Of a stretch of 64,000 nucleotides of DNA, positions 1 to 6,980 are shown piece after piece (the first letter of the stretch is position 1; each line of letters begins with the position of its first letter). The DNA is taken from NCBI GenBank assembly GCA_021272165.1, contig JAJSLK010000028.1:1-64000 (forward strand), given 5' to 3'. Source of the stretch: Methylacidiphilales bacterium. Its GTDB lineage: Bacteria; Verrucomicrobiota; Verrucomicrobiia; Methylacidiphilales; UBA1321. Below the pieces are notes generated by a model. The model ran no database searches, was not told the DNA's origin, and saw only the letters and a list, made by a program, of their open reading frames with translations. The position numbers were made by a program, and so were the translations under genes.

Positions 1-189
1 CAACGATTTACGAAAGTCGTTTTCAAAAATCTGAAAGATCTGAAACTTTTTTTCACAAAGCTTGGGGCTGCCACGACGAAAGCGAGATGATTCTTGGATC
101 CAAAACTCACGATTTTGGCTGCCATCAAAGTGAGCTTTCCAACAAAATATTTCTGTTGAAATCGAATTCAAAAGAGTGATGGTACGAAA

Positions 190-474
190 ATGACCGAGTT
201 ATTCCTGAAAGTTGACACCCGCGAACGAAGAGGCTTCCTCACGGATGAATTGCTGGGAGCCTTCTTGTTTGAACCCGAGTGCCGGGACGAGGAGGCAATA
301 CACCCTTTGGAACTTCATGGTTCTCTTGGTAGCGGTAATCGACAAATTTACGCGGTCAACGAAGACATTGAGCCGAGCCGCCTCTGCTGCAATTTTGCGT
401 TCACCAGTTATGATCTGGCAGTGACTGCCGCGCGCAGGTTGGGTTTGGTTGTGAAGAATTTTGGGACGACATAA
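190..474 (+). CDS. hypothetical protein (94 aa)
   Basis: I do not recognise this short acidic protein. It has no signal peptide, membrane segment or obvious motif. It starts with ATG, has no clear Shine-Dalgarno site, and ends 26 bases before the stop of the convergent recombinase fragment at 500. An alternative ORF covers part of the same bases in another frame, so the coding call rests mainly on the uninterrupted 94 codons and a plausible amino-acid mix. The 189 bases upstream are AT-rich and hold nothing I can name. It may be cargo or debris of the mobile region. Confidence 0.4.
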   Translation: MTELFLKVDTRERRGFLTDELLGAFLFEPECRDEEAIHPLELHGSLGSGNRQIYAVNEDIEPSRLCCNFAFTSYDLAVTAARRLGLVVKNFGTT

Positions 475-499
475 GTGATCAGAGCTTGAATCGATAGGC

Positions 500-793
500 T
501 TAGAATCCGCGGCGCTCCGCCCAATGAAGGAAGGTTTGAATCTGAGCCCGTTGGTTGTTGAAGGTTTTCGTCGCGTTGCTGCCAGATCCCAGAGAGCTCA
601 GGAAGGCCTTCACGCGTCGGGCCGTAAGGCTGGCGATGGGCAAACGGCCGTACCGCGCGGTTACAAGGCCTAGGACGCGGCGCAGTCGGTGGTAGTACCA
701 TACGGAAACTCGTCGCTGCGCCTTGTGCTGCAAAAAGGCAGCGACGGCCATTGCTACTGTGTATGGAGTGGGTTCAGGAGCGGATCGTTTCAT
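500..793 (-). pseudogene. tyrosine recombinase fragment, core-binding domain only
   Basis: The 97 residues match only the N-terminal SAM-like core-binding domain of a phage-type integrase. A basic helix with a YYHRLRRVL stretch is followed by RYGRLPIASL and then a helix ending QTFLHWAERRGF. The equivalent helix in the intact recombinase nearby reads AFIRWAEREGY. Translation stops right after this helix, where the catalytic domain should begin, so the R, H, R and Y catalytic residues are missing. It is probably a remnant of an older integrase. It could in theory act as a stand-alone DNA-binding peptide, but decay is simpler. Confidence 0.7.
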
Positions 794-810
794 GGCTTGG
801 GTTGGTTTGG

Positions 811-1062
811 CTAACTGAGGGTTGTTGGTTGGTTGGGGGAAAATGCGGGCACCTTAGGGAGGTCGGCGCTGGCGACGCGCAGGAGGTCAGCAACGTCGTG
901 ACGACTGCTGAGGGCCTGCCCAGTGGCCCCCATCGCCTCCGCCACTTTTGCCGGGGGCAGGAGCAGTTGTGCCTGGTAGGAGGCGTAGCCATGCCGCAGG
1001 GCGTTGGGGCGGAATTTGACTGATGTCGTGGCGAGGTGATGCCGTTTTTTGGGTGTGTTCAT
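811..1062 (-). pseudogene. tyrosine recombinase fragment, C-terminal catalytic tail
   Basis: From the ATG at 1062 the frame encodes the end of a tyrosine recombinase. The box PNALRHGYASY carries the second catalytic arginine and is followed by AEAMGATGQALSSRHDV. The segment that normally ends in a catalytic tyrosine (in the neighbouring recombinase, LRDNY) has aspartate after histidine instead, so the nucleophile appears to be lost. The core-binding and first-arginine parts are absent. The piece lies between the split recombinase (1143-2497) and the N-terminal fragment (500-793), all on the same strand, which suggests successive insertions or recombination between related integrases. Confidence 0.6.
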
Positions 1063-1142
1063 GCTACTGGGGCGTGGTTGGCCTGCCACACGCAGGGTTT
1101 GGGGTTGGGGGTGAAAGAATTCATGGGGGATTGATCGATGGA

Positions 1143-1802
1143 TTACACAGCGAACCACGCCAGAGAAACGTGCTCGTCCTGCGGAATGGCGTAATTGTCA
1201 CGCAGATGTTCCCGAGACGTACCCATTTCTAAAGCGGTTGCGCCCTCCGACTGAGTGAGTTGCAGCCGGTGAGAGCCGTAGCCATGTCGAAAGGCGTTTT
1301 GAGGCAACCTGACGCAGGCATTTTTTTTGATTCGCCTCAGCCTCTTCCCCCAGTCAGCCACACGCATGACGGGTTGATCGGCTGGAAACCCTTCGTCGGA
1401 TAGCCGTTTTAGACGGTTGTAAAGAACTGGCTGGATCGGTATTTTTCTCCCGACCGGGACCTTGTTAATTCTCACTTCGCCGTAAAACGGCGGCATGCTG
1501 ATGACCCGGTTTTTGAAATCGACGAATCTGAGGATGAACTTTTCGATTTCCTCATGGCGGATTCCGGCGTGCGCTCCCAAAGATATGCAGACCTGATCGC
1601 GGAGGTGTTCTGCTGCGACGATGAGTTTTGCCAAGTCATCGGGCGAACAGGTCTCCCGGTCGCCGGGAGATAATTTAAGAGAGACAACTTCTGAGTAGTC
1701 GAAATTGTGTCGAGGAAGGTATCCCTCACGCTCCGCCCAACGGATGAACGCCAAGACATCGCCGCGTTCCCCCATGTAGGTTTTATCCTCTTTTCCTTTC
1801 AT
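1143..1802 (-). CDS. tyrosine recombinase, catalytic half (second part of split integrase)
   Basis: This 219-residue protein carries the last helix of the core-binding domain (VLAFIRWAEREGY) and the whole catalytic domain. The first arginine lies in AHAGIRHEE, box II is QNAFRHGYGSH with asparagine where histidine is usual, and the tyrosine lies in LRDNYAI near the C-terminus. Such enzymes cut and rejoin DNA at attachment sites. Its ATG overlaps the stop of the upstream half by four bases (ATGA) and has an AAAGGA site six bases ahead, so it could be translated by coupling. The two halves together give about 451 residues, the usual size of one integrase. A frameshift mutation, a programmed shift or a real two-subunit enzyme are all possible. 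Confidence 0.75.
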   Translation of the reverse strand: MKGKEDKTYMGERGDVLAFIRWAEREGYLPRHNFDYSEVVSLKLSPGDRETCSPDDLAKLIVAAEHLRDQVCISLGAHAGIRHEEIEKFILRFVDFKNRVISMPPFYGEVRINKVPVGRKIPIQPVLYNRLKRLSDEGFPADQPVMRVADWGKRLRRIKKNACVRLPQNAFRHGYGSHRLQLTQSEGATALEMGTSREHLRDNYAIPQDEHVSLAWFAV

Positions 1803-2497
1803 ATTATTCCTTTCTTGTTGAGTTGCTTCTCTGCGTCACGCTTCCGTGACTGAATAGCCTTTTGTCGCGACAGGCCACGAAGAAATGCTTGTACTTGGAC
1901 GGGTTTGATTTCCGACATCTGCTTGTGCCCGTATTTCGCGGATAAATAGCCCAAGATGCCCCGGTACCGATCTTGTTGCTTTTCCGAGATGGCTTTTTTC
2001 ACACCATTTCCGGCCTTAACCCCTAAATACAGATTCACCGCTCCGCTTACGGTGATGCGACGCTTGACAGCATGGCGGTCGACGTAGTCCTTGGCTGCGG
2101 AAGTAAGTGAAACCTTGAGAGGCTCGAGGGTTCTACGCGCGGGCAAGACCTCGTCCTCGAGAAAATTGACCAGGCTACGCCCAAGGTCCTTTTCCATGGC
2201 TAGAAACTTCTGATAGCGCTCCAGTTTATCGCCGGTCAACGTGACCACTTCCTCCTGGTTTGAGTAGGCCCCCTCATTGAATTTCTTCACTCTTTTGCGG
2301 ATCTCCTGCTCTTGCTCGTCCAAGGTCGATTTACGGACATCATGTTTCTTCAGGCCCAAGGTGAACGTGGATCGATAGCCCGGGTACATCTTCCCCTTTT
2401 TGTACTGAGGAGCGAAACTCACCGGAATGGTGATCGGCCCGAATTTAAACGGCTCGATCTCCGGGGCTGCTGCTGGAAATTGTAAGAGAGCTTCCAT
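1799..2497 (-). CDS. tyrosine recombinase, N-terminal DNA-binding half (first part of split integrase)
   Basis: The 232 residues contain no catalytic residues. An N-terminal region of about 130 residues includes a long charged helix, and is followed by a core-binding domain (about 150-215) with YLSAKYGHKQMSEIKPVQVQ, typical of integrases that place the core-binding domain before the catalytic one. The reading frame stops within the core-binding domain, just before the helix that starts the downstream ORF. The stop overlaps that ORF's ATG. Upstream are paired GTGGAGAA boxes and a small HTH gene, a typical int-xis neighbourhood. Confidence 0.7.
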   Translation of the reverse strand: MEALLQFPAAAPEIEPFKFGPITIPVSFAPQYKKGKMYPGYRSTFTLGLKKHDVRKSTLDEQEQEIRKRVKKFNEGAYSNQEEVVTLTGDKLERYQKFLAMEKDLGRSLVNFLEDEVLPARRTLEPLKVSLTSAAKDYVDRHAVKRRITVSGAVNLYLGVKAGNGVKKAISEKQQDRYRGILGYLSAKYGHKQMSEIKPVQVQAFLRGLSRQKAIQSRKRDAEKQLNKKGII

Positions 2498-2512
2498 GTT
2501 ATTTTTGTTTCA

Positions 2513-2531
2513 GTGGAGAACGGGTGGAGAA
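2513..2531. repeat. paired GTGGAGAA boxes, recombinase-proximal
   Basis: Two copies of GTGGAGAA start at 2513 and 2524, one helical turn apart, 16 bases upstream of the recombinase start codon. A second pair with nearly the same spacing lies at 2801-2818. Position and phasing resemble binding sites for an excisionase, an autorepressor or an integrase arm-binding domain. Confidence 0.55.
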
Positions 2532-2800
2532 AACGCCGCCACGCCCTGCCTGGCACAGCAACGCTTTTTGCAAGCAATTGAAAAACAGAGAGATATGACT
2601 TACAAAAACGACTGGGGTGACCCCGGTTACGCTCCGAGTATCACTGCCTTTGCACAGGAGCGTTTGTCCTGCGAACAGGATCGTGTAAGCGCCTGTATTA
2701 GAGTCGCTTGCGCTGCTAAAATCCAAAAGCCAGACACTGGCCTGGACGCCGGCAAAATCGCGGCGCTGCGACAGTTTATGCCCTTGCGTGTAATTTTTTG
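2532..2800. other. spacer between paired boxes, no supported gene
   Basis: This stretch lies between the split recombinase and the small HTH gene. Open frames cross it on both strands, but none gives a recognisable protein and they conflict with the HTH gene next door. Direct-repeat pairs at both ends suggest regulatory or attachment-site DNA. No tRNA-like or terminator-like structure was seen. Confidence 0.4.
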
Positions 2801-2818
2801 GTGGAGAAACGTGGAGAA
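2801..2818. repeat. paired GTGGAGAA boxes, HTH-proximal
   Basis: Two copies of GTGGAGAA start at 2801 and 2811 (10-bp spacing), ending three bases before the stop codon of the small HTH gene. They repeat the arrangement at 2513-2531, so the spacer is bracketed by like-oriented pairs. Confidence 0.55.
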
Positions 2819-2821
2819 AAC

Positions 2822-2992
2822 CTAGGGGTTCCCCTGCTCCAGCAAGAGCAGGACGTCCCGCCGCAGAAAGCAGGTCCGCCTGGAGCGCCGGTAGGGTATA
2901 AGTACGCCCCGCCGAACCAGTCGTTCGACGGTCCGGGTGCTCACTCTTAATAAGAGGGCGACCTCCCGCTTGGGCAGAAATTCCGCTTCCAT
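2822..2992 (-). CDS. excisionase/AlpA-like helix-turn-helix protein (56 aa)
   Basis: This small gene was read directly from the reverse complement. It starts MEAEFLPKREVALLLRVS and runs through TVERLVRRGVLIPYR to RRDVLLLLEQ before a TAG stop. The pattern is that of the HTH_17/AlpA excisionase family: a first helix (KREVALLLRVS), a recognition helix (RTVERLVRRG), then a wing with the I-P-x-R element and a closing helix. Such proteins bend attachment-site DNA for excision or switch on an adjacent integrase. It is co-directional with, and upstream of, the split recombinase. A longer frame on the same strand (2499-3074) overlaps it but looks non-coding. Confidence 0.75.
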   Translation of the reverse strand: MEAEFLPKREVALLLRVSTRTVERLVRRGVLIPYRRSRRTCFLRRDVLLLLEQGNP

Positions 2993-3145
2993 CCAATTTT
3001 TGTTTGGAAGGAAGGACCAGCGGAATACGGTTTTCGGCTGGGCTTGCTAAAATTTTTGAGATGGTCGCTTGCACACGACCATGATCTCAAAGGGGTATAT
3101 TTAAATAGGTCCCAGATGAAGGCTTTTAGGAAACTTATTTTTAAA

Positions 3146-4155
3146 TTATTCTTCTAAGGAAGGGCTTTTACCTCTAGAAATGCTCGGTAATTTTTTCTTG
3201 GGACGCCCAACCTTAAACCCACGAATACGGCGATTTTTCAGATACTTGATGAGCGCGGAATTTCCGCGATTGGAGTACTCGCTCATCTTGGAGTCCCAGA
3301 ACCCGGCTTCGCCTGGCGCATAATCGCCGACCGCTAGAAGTAGCTCCTCCAGAAAAATCTCTCTGCGATCTGGTGCTCTCAGGACGTCCCAGTGGGCCAG
3401 AACGGCCAGGTCCAGCGCATCGTGCCTGAGCAGGGGATGCCGGTGGATACGCCTAGTATGAGGCGCTTATGGTAATTATCTTTCTTGGGAATCAAACTGA
3501 CCAAGTACGGTAGCATGTTCGATTTCGAGAGGAGGCGGATTTCCCAATTCGTCATCTCGAGGATGAGAGTGCAGGCAGCGGCGGTTTCCTTGGCGAGTTC
3601 GACGTTGCCAGCCACGTCAACGGTGGTAGAACTATATACTACATGCGGGAAATCCCGCTGCTTCGCAGAGAGTTTTGCCAACTGTCTTCTCAGGATTTCC
3701 ACGGCATTTTGCCGACGAATAACAACCTCCTGAAAATTGAGGTCGTGTTGTTTTAAAAACTCCGCAAAGCGCCCATGTGCCGCCGCTTCCACGTAGCAGT
3801 ACGGGCAACAGTACGCGCAAGCATCGCCCAAATTGAAGGTAGGCCCCGTACACAGATGTTTGTGTAAAAATCCGCTGTTCATGTTCAGGACGCTCTTGGC
3901 GTACCATAGAATGACCGGCTTGCCGTGAATGGTGACTCCCTTGCCGGTCTTTCCATCGAGGAGGAATTCTCCTGGTGGCCCATCTTCAGTGTCATCCATC
4001 TTTTCTTTTTTCGTCGATATCGATTGCATGGCTTCGCGGAACAATTCGTCCGTCGCTTTTAGTGAGGGATTGGTTTCTTGATTCATAAATGTTGAAGTAT
4101 TTTGGTTTGGATTTTTTGTCGTGATCGGGGAACATATTTGAATCGACGCTTCCAT
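3146..4155 (-). pseudogene. radical SAM protein (spore-photoproduct-lyase-like), internally deleted
   Basis: The first 258 codons look like an SPL-family radical SAM enzyme. Cysteines 113, 117 and 120 form a CX3CX2C cluster in GDACAYCCPYCYVEA, and a mid-barrel stretch ends LILGVSTG. The frame then leaves sense near 3430 and stops at 3379. In the +1 frame a coherent tail runs from about 3440 to a TAA at 3146-3148 and contains MSEYSNRGNSALIKYL, resembling the end of such enzymes. The region that should lie between is too short by perhaps a hundred residues. I infer a deletion that also shifted the frame. A second, intact radical SAM gene of a related family lies at 37345. Confidence 0.65.
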
Positions 4156-4195
4156 CAGTAGTTTTTTAGAATTTTTTTAGCGTTGAGGCCTTTGA

Positions 4196-4873
4196 TCAAG
4201 TTTCTGGCGAATGGTTCGATTCCATCGAGGATTCCCTTTGTGCCGCTACCTTCGGGGTACGGCGGGGACCGCGCTTTTTCGTGGAAGGAGTGTTGGTTGG
4301 TGCTTCGTTGGCGGAAGCCCTATGAGCCAGCTTTAATTCCAGCTCATGTGCGCGATTCTTTTCCGCCGTTAGTTGATTTCGCAGGTGATCCGCTTCCCGG
4401 CGCGACTCTTCCATGACCTCGACAAGCTTCGTGGCGTTGCGCTCGGCATCGGCTCGGGCAGCGATCAGTGCCTCGTTCGCCCGGTTCAGCTGAACCAGGG
4501 AGACCTCATACTTTTGGGTGACCGCTGTCGCTGCCGAGCGTGACGCTGTGGCCTCTCCTTCGAACTCTTTCGATTCAGAGGAGAGCTCTCGAGCTAACTC
4601 CTGAAGATCCGCGACTTCAGAGTCACGTTGCGCCCGGCCCACCTGTACCGCCTGGGCCCAGATGGCCCGGAAAGCCTGTAACGCGTCAGGTGGGTCTTGT
4701 GCCGCCAGCGCCTCGTCATCCAGTTCTTTTTTGAACCCCGCAATGGTGCTCATGGAGCCTTTATTGCCGACGGCGGCCCGGATGGCCGGCAAGCTCGGAT
4801 TCTGGTTGCCATCCTGCTTAAGGATGGCCATGGCTTTCGCCACATCTTCCTTACAAATTTTTGGTTGCGACAT
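4196..4873 (-). CDS. KfrA-like DNA-binding coiled-coil protein
   Basis: The 225-residue protein begins with a KfrA_N-type domain (about residues 5-75) with the signature VGNKGSMSTIAGFKKEL. A long heptad-like coiled coil follows (about 85-190, rich in A, E, L, R and K) and a basic tail with KKRGPRRTPK. KfrA proteins of broad-host-range plasmids bind an operator at their own promoter and help form partition-associated complexes through the coiled coil. Here a 36-bp palindrome sits 17 bp upstream of the start codon, which fits autoregulation. The gene marks this region as plasmid- or ICE-derived. The start has no Shine-Dalgarno site. Confidence 0.8.
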   Translation of the reverse strand: MSQPKICKEDVAKAMAILKQDGNQNPSLPAIRAAVGNKGSMSTIAGFKKELDDEALAAQDPPDALQAFRAIWAQAVQVGRAQRDSEVADLQELARELSSESKEFEGEATASRSAATAVTQKYEVSLVQLNRANEALIAARADAERNATKLVEVMEESRREADHLRNQLTAEKNRAHELELKLAHRASANEAPTNTPSTKKRGPRRTPKVAAQRESSMESNHSPET

Positions 4874-4890
4874 AGTTTTTTTAGTTATGG

Positions 4891-4926
4891 AACCGTAAGT
4901 AAAACGGTACCGTATTACTTACGGTT
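4891..4926. promoter_or_regulatory. 36-bp near-perfect palindrome, candidate KfrA operator
   Basis: The two 18-base arms match at 17 positions and meet at GGTACC. The outer halves carry AACCGTAAGTAA and its complement. It lies just upstream of the KfrA-like gene, where family members bind to repress themselves. A symmetric site with no loop suits a dimeric DNA-binding protein better than an RNA terminator. Confidence 0.7.
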
Positions 4927-5164
4927 GAAGTGAAGTGGCCGGGAGATGGCACCACGCGGATATAGGACAGGAGGCACATAAAATAGGTTATTCAGCAACC
5001 TCATTCTAAAAATTGTTTACGTCAAATAGCAGAATGGATTCGCTCGCGTAAGATGCTTGTCAGTAATGTAATAAAACTTGAAGCTTTTTTTAAAGGCTCT
5101 AGAGATAATGGCGTTAAAAGCAGAATTGATTTGCTATTAATGGTCATTCAGTTACCCTACATGC

Positions 5165-5764
5165 ATGCCTCAGAAGACCATTAGTCCAGCCGCCGGCCTG
5201 GCGGTACGCATCCGCAAGGACGCGCACGACGCCCTGCGCACGCTGAATTCTGATCTTTCCGCCCGCTCGGCAAATCGGATGGTACTGCGCATGCACTCGG
5301 AAGTCCTCCAAATGGCTGAATCCAACCCATTTTCTGTGGGAAATGCGAAACTGTTACTCAAAATGAGGGCCAATCCCGAGATCCGGAAAACACTGGCGGG
5401 GATCGCGGCGCAAGACCTCACCAAAGAGATGCCCAATAACCTCACGGTAGCCATCAAGATTCCCTTTTGCGGCGCGGAACGGGACCAGCTCAAGCGTATT
5501 GGTCATGACGTTCGCTGGTCAGTAGCACAGGTGGTGCTTGAAGCCGTTCAGGCGTTCCTCATCTTGGGCGGCGCGAATGAACCGCTCGAACAAGTGCCCG
5601 CCTTGATTGAAACTTATCGCGGGATCTGGACTTATCGCGGCCGCTTCCAAGAGTCGGCCTCGCTTGTAGCGCTAATCATCAACCGTGCGCTCGGATTTGC
5701 GCCGCTTCCCATTTCTGAGACTACAACCTTGGAGCCCATCGAGACATTTTTGGAACTTATTTAG
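5165..5764 (+). CDS. hypothetical protein (199 aa)
   Basis: I do not recognise this protein. It is soluble by inspection, with no signal peptide or membrane helix, and is predominantly alpha-helical. The N-terminal part (RIRKDAHDALRTL) looks like the basic start of a small DNA-associated protein, but no defined HTH is visible. Its stop is 11 bases before the next gene, so the two probably form one transcription unit divergent from the KfrA-like gene across 291 bp. That intergenic stretch includes a short hairpin (AGGTT/AACCT near 4985-5000). Confidence 0.6.
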   Translation: MPQKTISPAAGLAVRIRKDAHDALRTLNSDLSARSANRMVLRMHSEVLQMAESNPFSVGNAKLLLKMRANPEIRKTLAGIAAQDLTKEMPNNLTVAIKIPFCGAERDQLKRIGHDVRWSVAQVVLEAVQAFLILGGANEPLEQVPALIETYRGIWTYRGRFQESASLVALIINRALGFAPLPISETTTLEPIETFLELI

Positions 5765-5775
5765 GAGAATCACAC

Positions 5776-6468
5776 ATGAAGTTAATCGAAAAACAGTTGG
5801 GCACTGCTTTCATGAGCAGTAACTGGCCAAAATTGTTAAAAGCCGTGAAGAGGGTCGGTAGCAGGGATGCCATTCAGGGCCTATATGAATTTTTGCTCAT
5901 AAAAGAAATATCGTCCGATGTGGTCTGGCGCAATCTTGCGCTAGTTGTTGATCGGGGGCCAAGCCGCATGAACGCGCACGATCATAAGTTGCTCGTTGCT
6001 TTCTTGGTGTCGTTCGCGTGTCAATATGCTTACACATTGTCCGCTCGCCGCCGGTGTCACGTGGATCCGAAAGTGGTGTGGCTAATCCGCATTGAGTTAC
6101 TTAAAAATGCGCAGATGATCTTTGATGTCACCGACCTTGAATTGATGGATTTCAATCCGCTGGGCTACGACGAGAATCTCGCGAATATGATTTTCCTGTG
6201 GGCATGTGCTGGCGCGAGAATAAATTTGGGGTGGTGGGTATTTGGTGCAGTCGTCCGGTGTAATCTGGAGATGGCGGGATACCTCGCGAGTAAAATGTCA
6301 GCCGCTGAATTGAAAGATGTAAGAAAATCCGTAGCTGGCCCAAATGCTCACATTTTGGAAGAGGCTATCGCGAAATGGGCTAAACTAAGCCCCGGTGGGA
6401 CCGGTCACACGTCCACTGGGTCGGTCGCAACGACAGAGCCCATGACAACAGTTCTAGACTTGGTTTGA
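5776..6468 (+). CDS. hypothetical protein (230 aa)
   Basis: No family recognised. The protein is largely helical, with hydrophobic stretches near 75-90 and 140-170 that look more like buried helices than clear membrane spans. An AGGAG-like site lies just upstream of its ATG (ttaggagaatcacac), one of the few good ribosome sites here. It follows the 199-residue gene by 11 bases and precedes the umuD-like gene by about 107 bp. The pairing suggests a shared but unknown function of the mobile region. Confidence 0.6.
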   Translation: MKLIEKQLGTAFMSSNWPKLLKAVKRVGSRDAIQGLYEFLLIKEISSDVVWRNLALVVDRGPSRMNAHDHKLLVAFLVSFACQYAYTLSARRRCHVDPKVVWLIRIELLKNAQMIFDVTDLELMDFNPLGYDENLANMIFLWACAGARINLGWWVFGAVVRCNLEMAGYLASKMSAAELKDVRKSVAGPNAHILEEAIAKWAKLSPGGTGHTSTGSVATTEPMTTVLDLV

Positions 6469-6552
6469 GAAGCAACCTTTTCTGGGCCGAGTTTCGCCGT
6501 GAAGTTGGCACCCTCATACCTGCGGAAGCAGATTAGCACTTGCCTTTGGACA

Positions 6553-6568
6553 TTATACTTTTGTATAT
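6553..6568. promoter_or_regulatory. candidate LexA/SOS box upstream of umuD-like gene
   Basis: The site reads TTATAC-TTTT-GTATAT, an interrupted palindrome. Nearly the same sequence (TTGTAC-ATTT-GTATAA, 44118-44133) lies upstream of recA. Sharing between two genes that are classic SOS members suggests the LexA operator of this organism. It ends seven bases before the umuD-like ATG and likely overlaps the -10 element. Confidence 0.6.
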
Positions 6569-6575
6569 CTAGCGC

Positions 6576-6971
6576 ATGCATGCTGAGTCTTTCACCCAGG
6601 TCGCCATCTGTGGGGAGGTTGTTGCCGGTCGGCCCACGCGGAGCGAAGAGGTTGAACCGGGATGCATCGCCGTCGATCTTTCGACCATTGGAATCAGCCC
6701 CAATGCCCGGACGTTCGCCTTAAAGGTCAGAGGCGATTCGATGATGGGAGCCCACATCCTCGACGGAGACACTGTGGTGCTCGAATTAAAGCCTGCACAT
6801 GACGGTGCCGTGGTTGCCGCCCTGGTCGATGGAGAATCCACCTTGAAGAGGTACTTCGTTCGACGGGGTGCTCCCTATCTCAAGGCGGAGAACCCCAACT
6901 ATCCGGATGTAATCCCGGCTCGGGAACTGGTGATTCAAGGCGTGGTCGTTGCCGTCTTCCGTAAGACATGA
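6576..6971 (+). CDS. umuD: UmuD-like S24 peptidase subunit
   Basis: This 131-residue protein matches the C-terminal peptidase fold of LexA and UmuD. The likely cleavage site is Ala17-Gly18 in ICGEVVAGRP, the catalytic serine is Ser55 in RGDSMMGAHILDGD and the lysine is Lys91 in ESTLKRYF. There is no LexA DNA-binding domain, so a UmuD-type partner of the Y-family polymerase gene nine bases downstream is the best reading. In UmuD, RecA-stimulated self-cleavage activates translesion synthesis. The start is fixed: an in-frame TAG lies two codons upstream. The ATG is so close to the SOS-like box that the mRNA may have almost no leader. Confidence 0.8.
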   Translation: MHAESFTQVAICGEVVAGRPTRSEEVEPGCIAVDLSTIGISPNARTFALKVRGDSMMGAHILDGDTVVLELKPAHDGAVVAALVDGESTLKRYFVRRGAPYLKAENPNYPDVIPARELVIQGVVVAVFRKT

Positions 6972-6980
6972 GGATGGGCT

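Noticed and set aside
1-189. Search for a tRNA attachment site at the left window edge
   Set aside because: No cloverleaf or CCA-like end was found. The stretch is AT-rich without a recognisable structure.
2499-3074. 191-codon minus-strand frame over the int-xis spacer
   Set aside because: Its product is low in structure, and the smaller HTH gene in another frame has a recognisable fold and fits the neighbourhood better.
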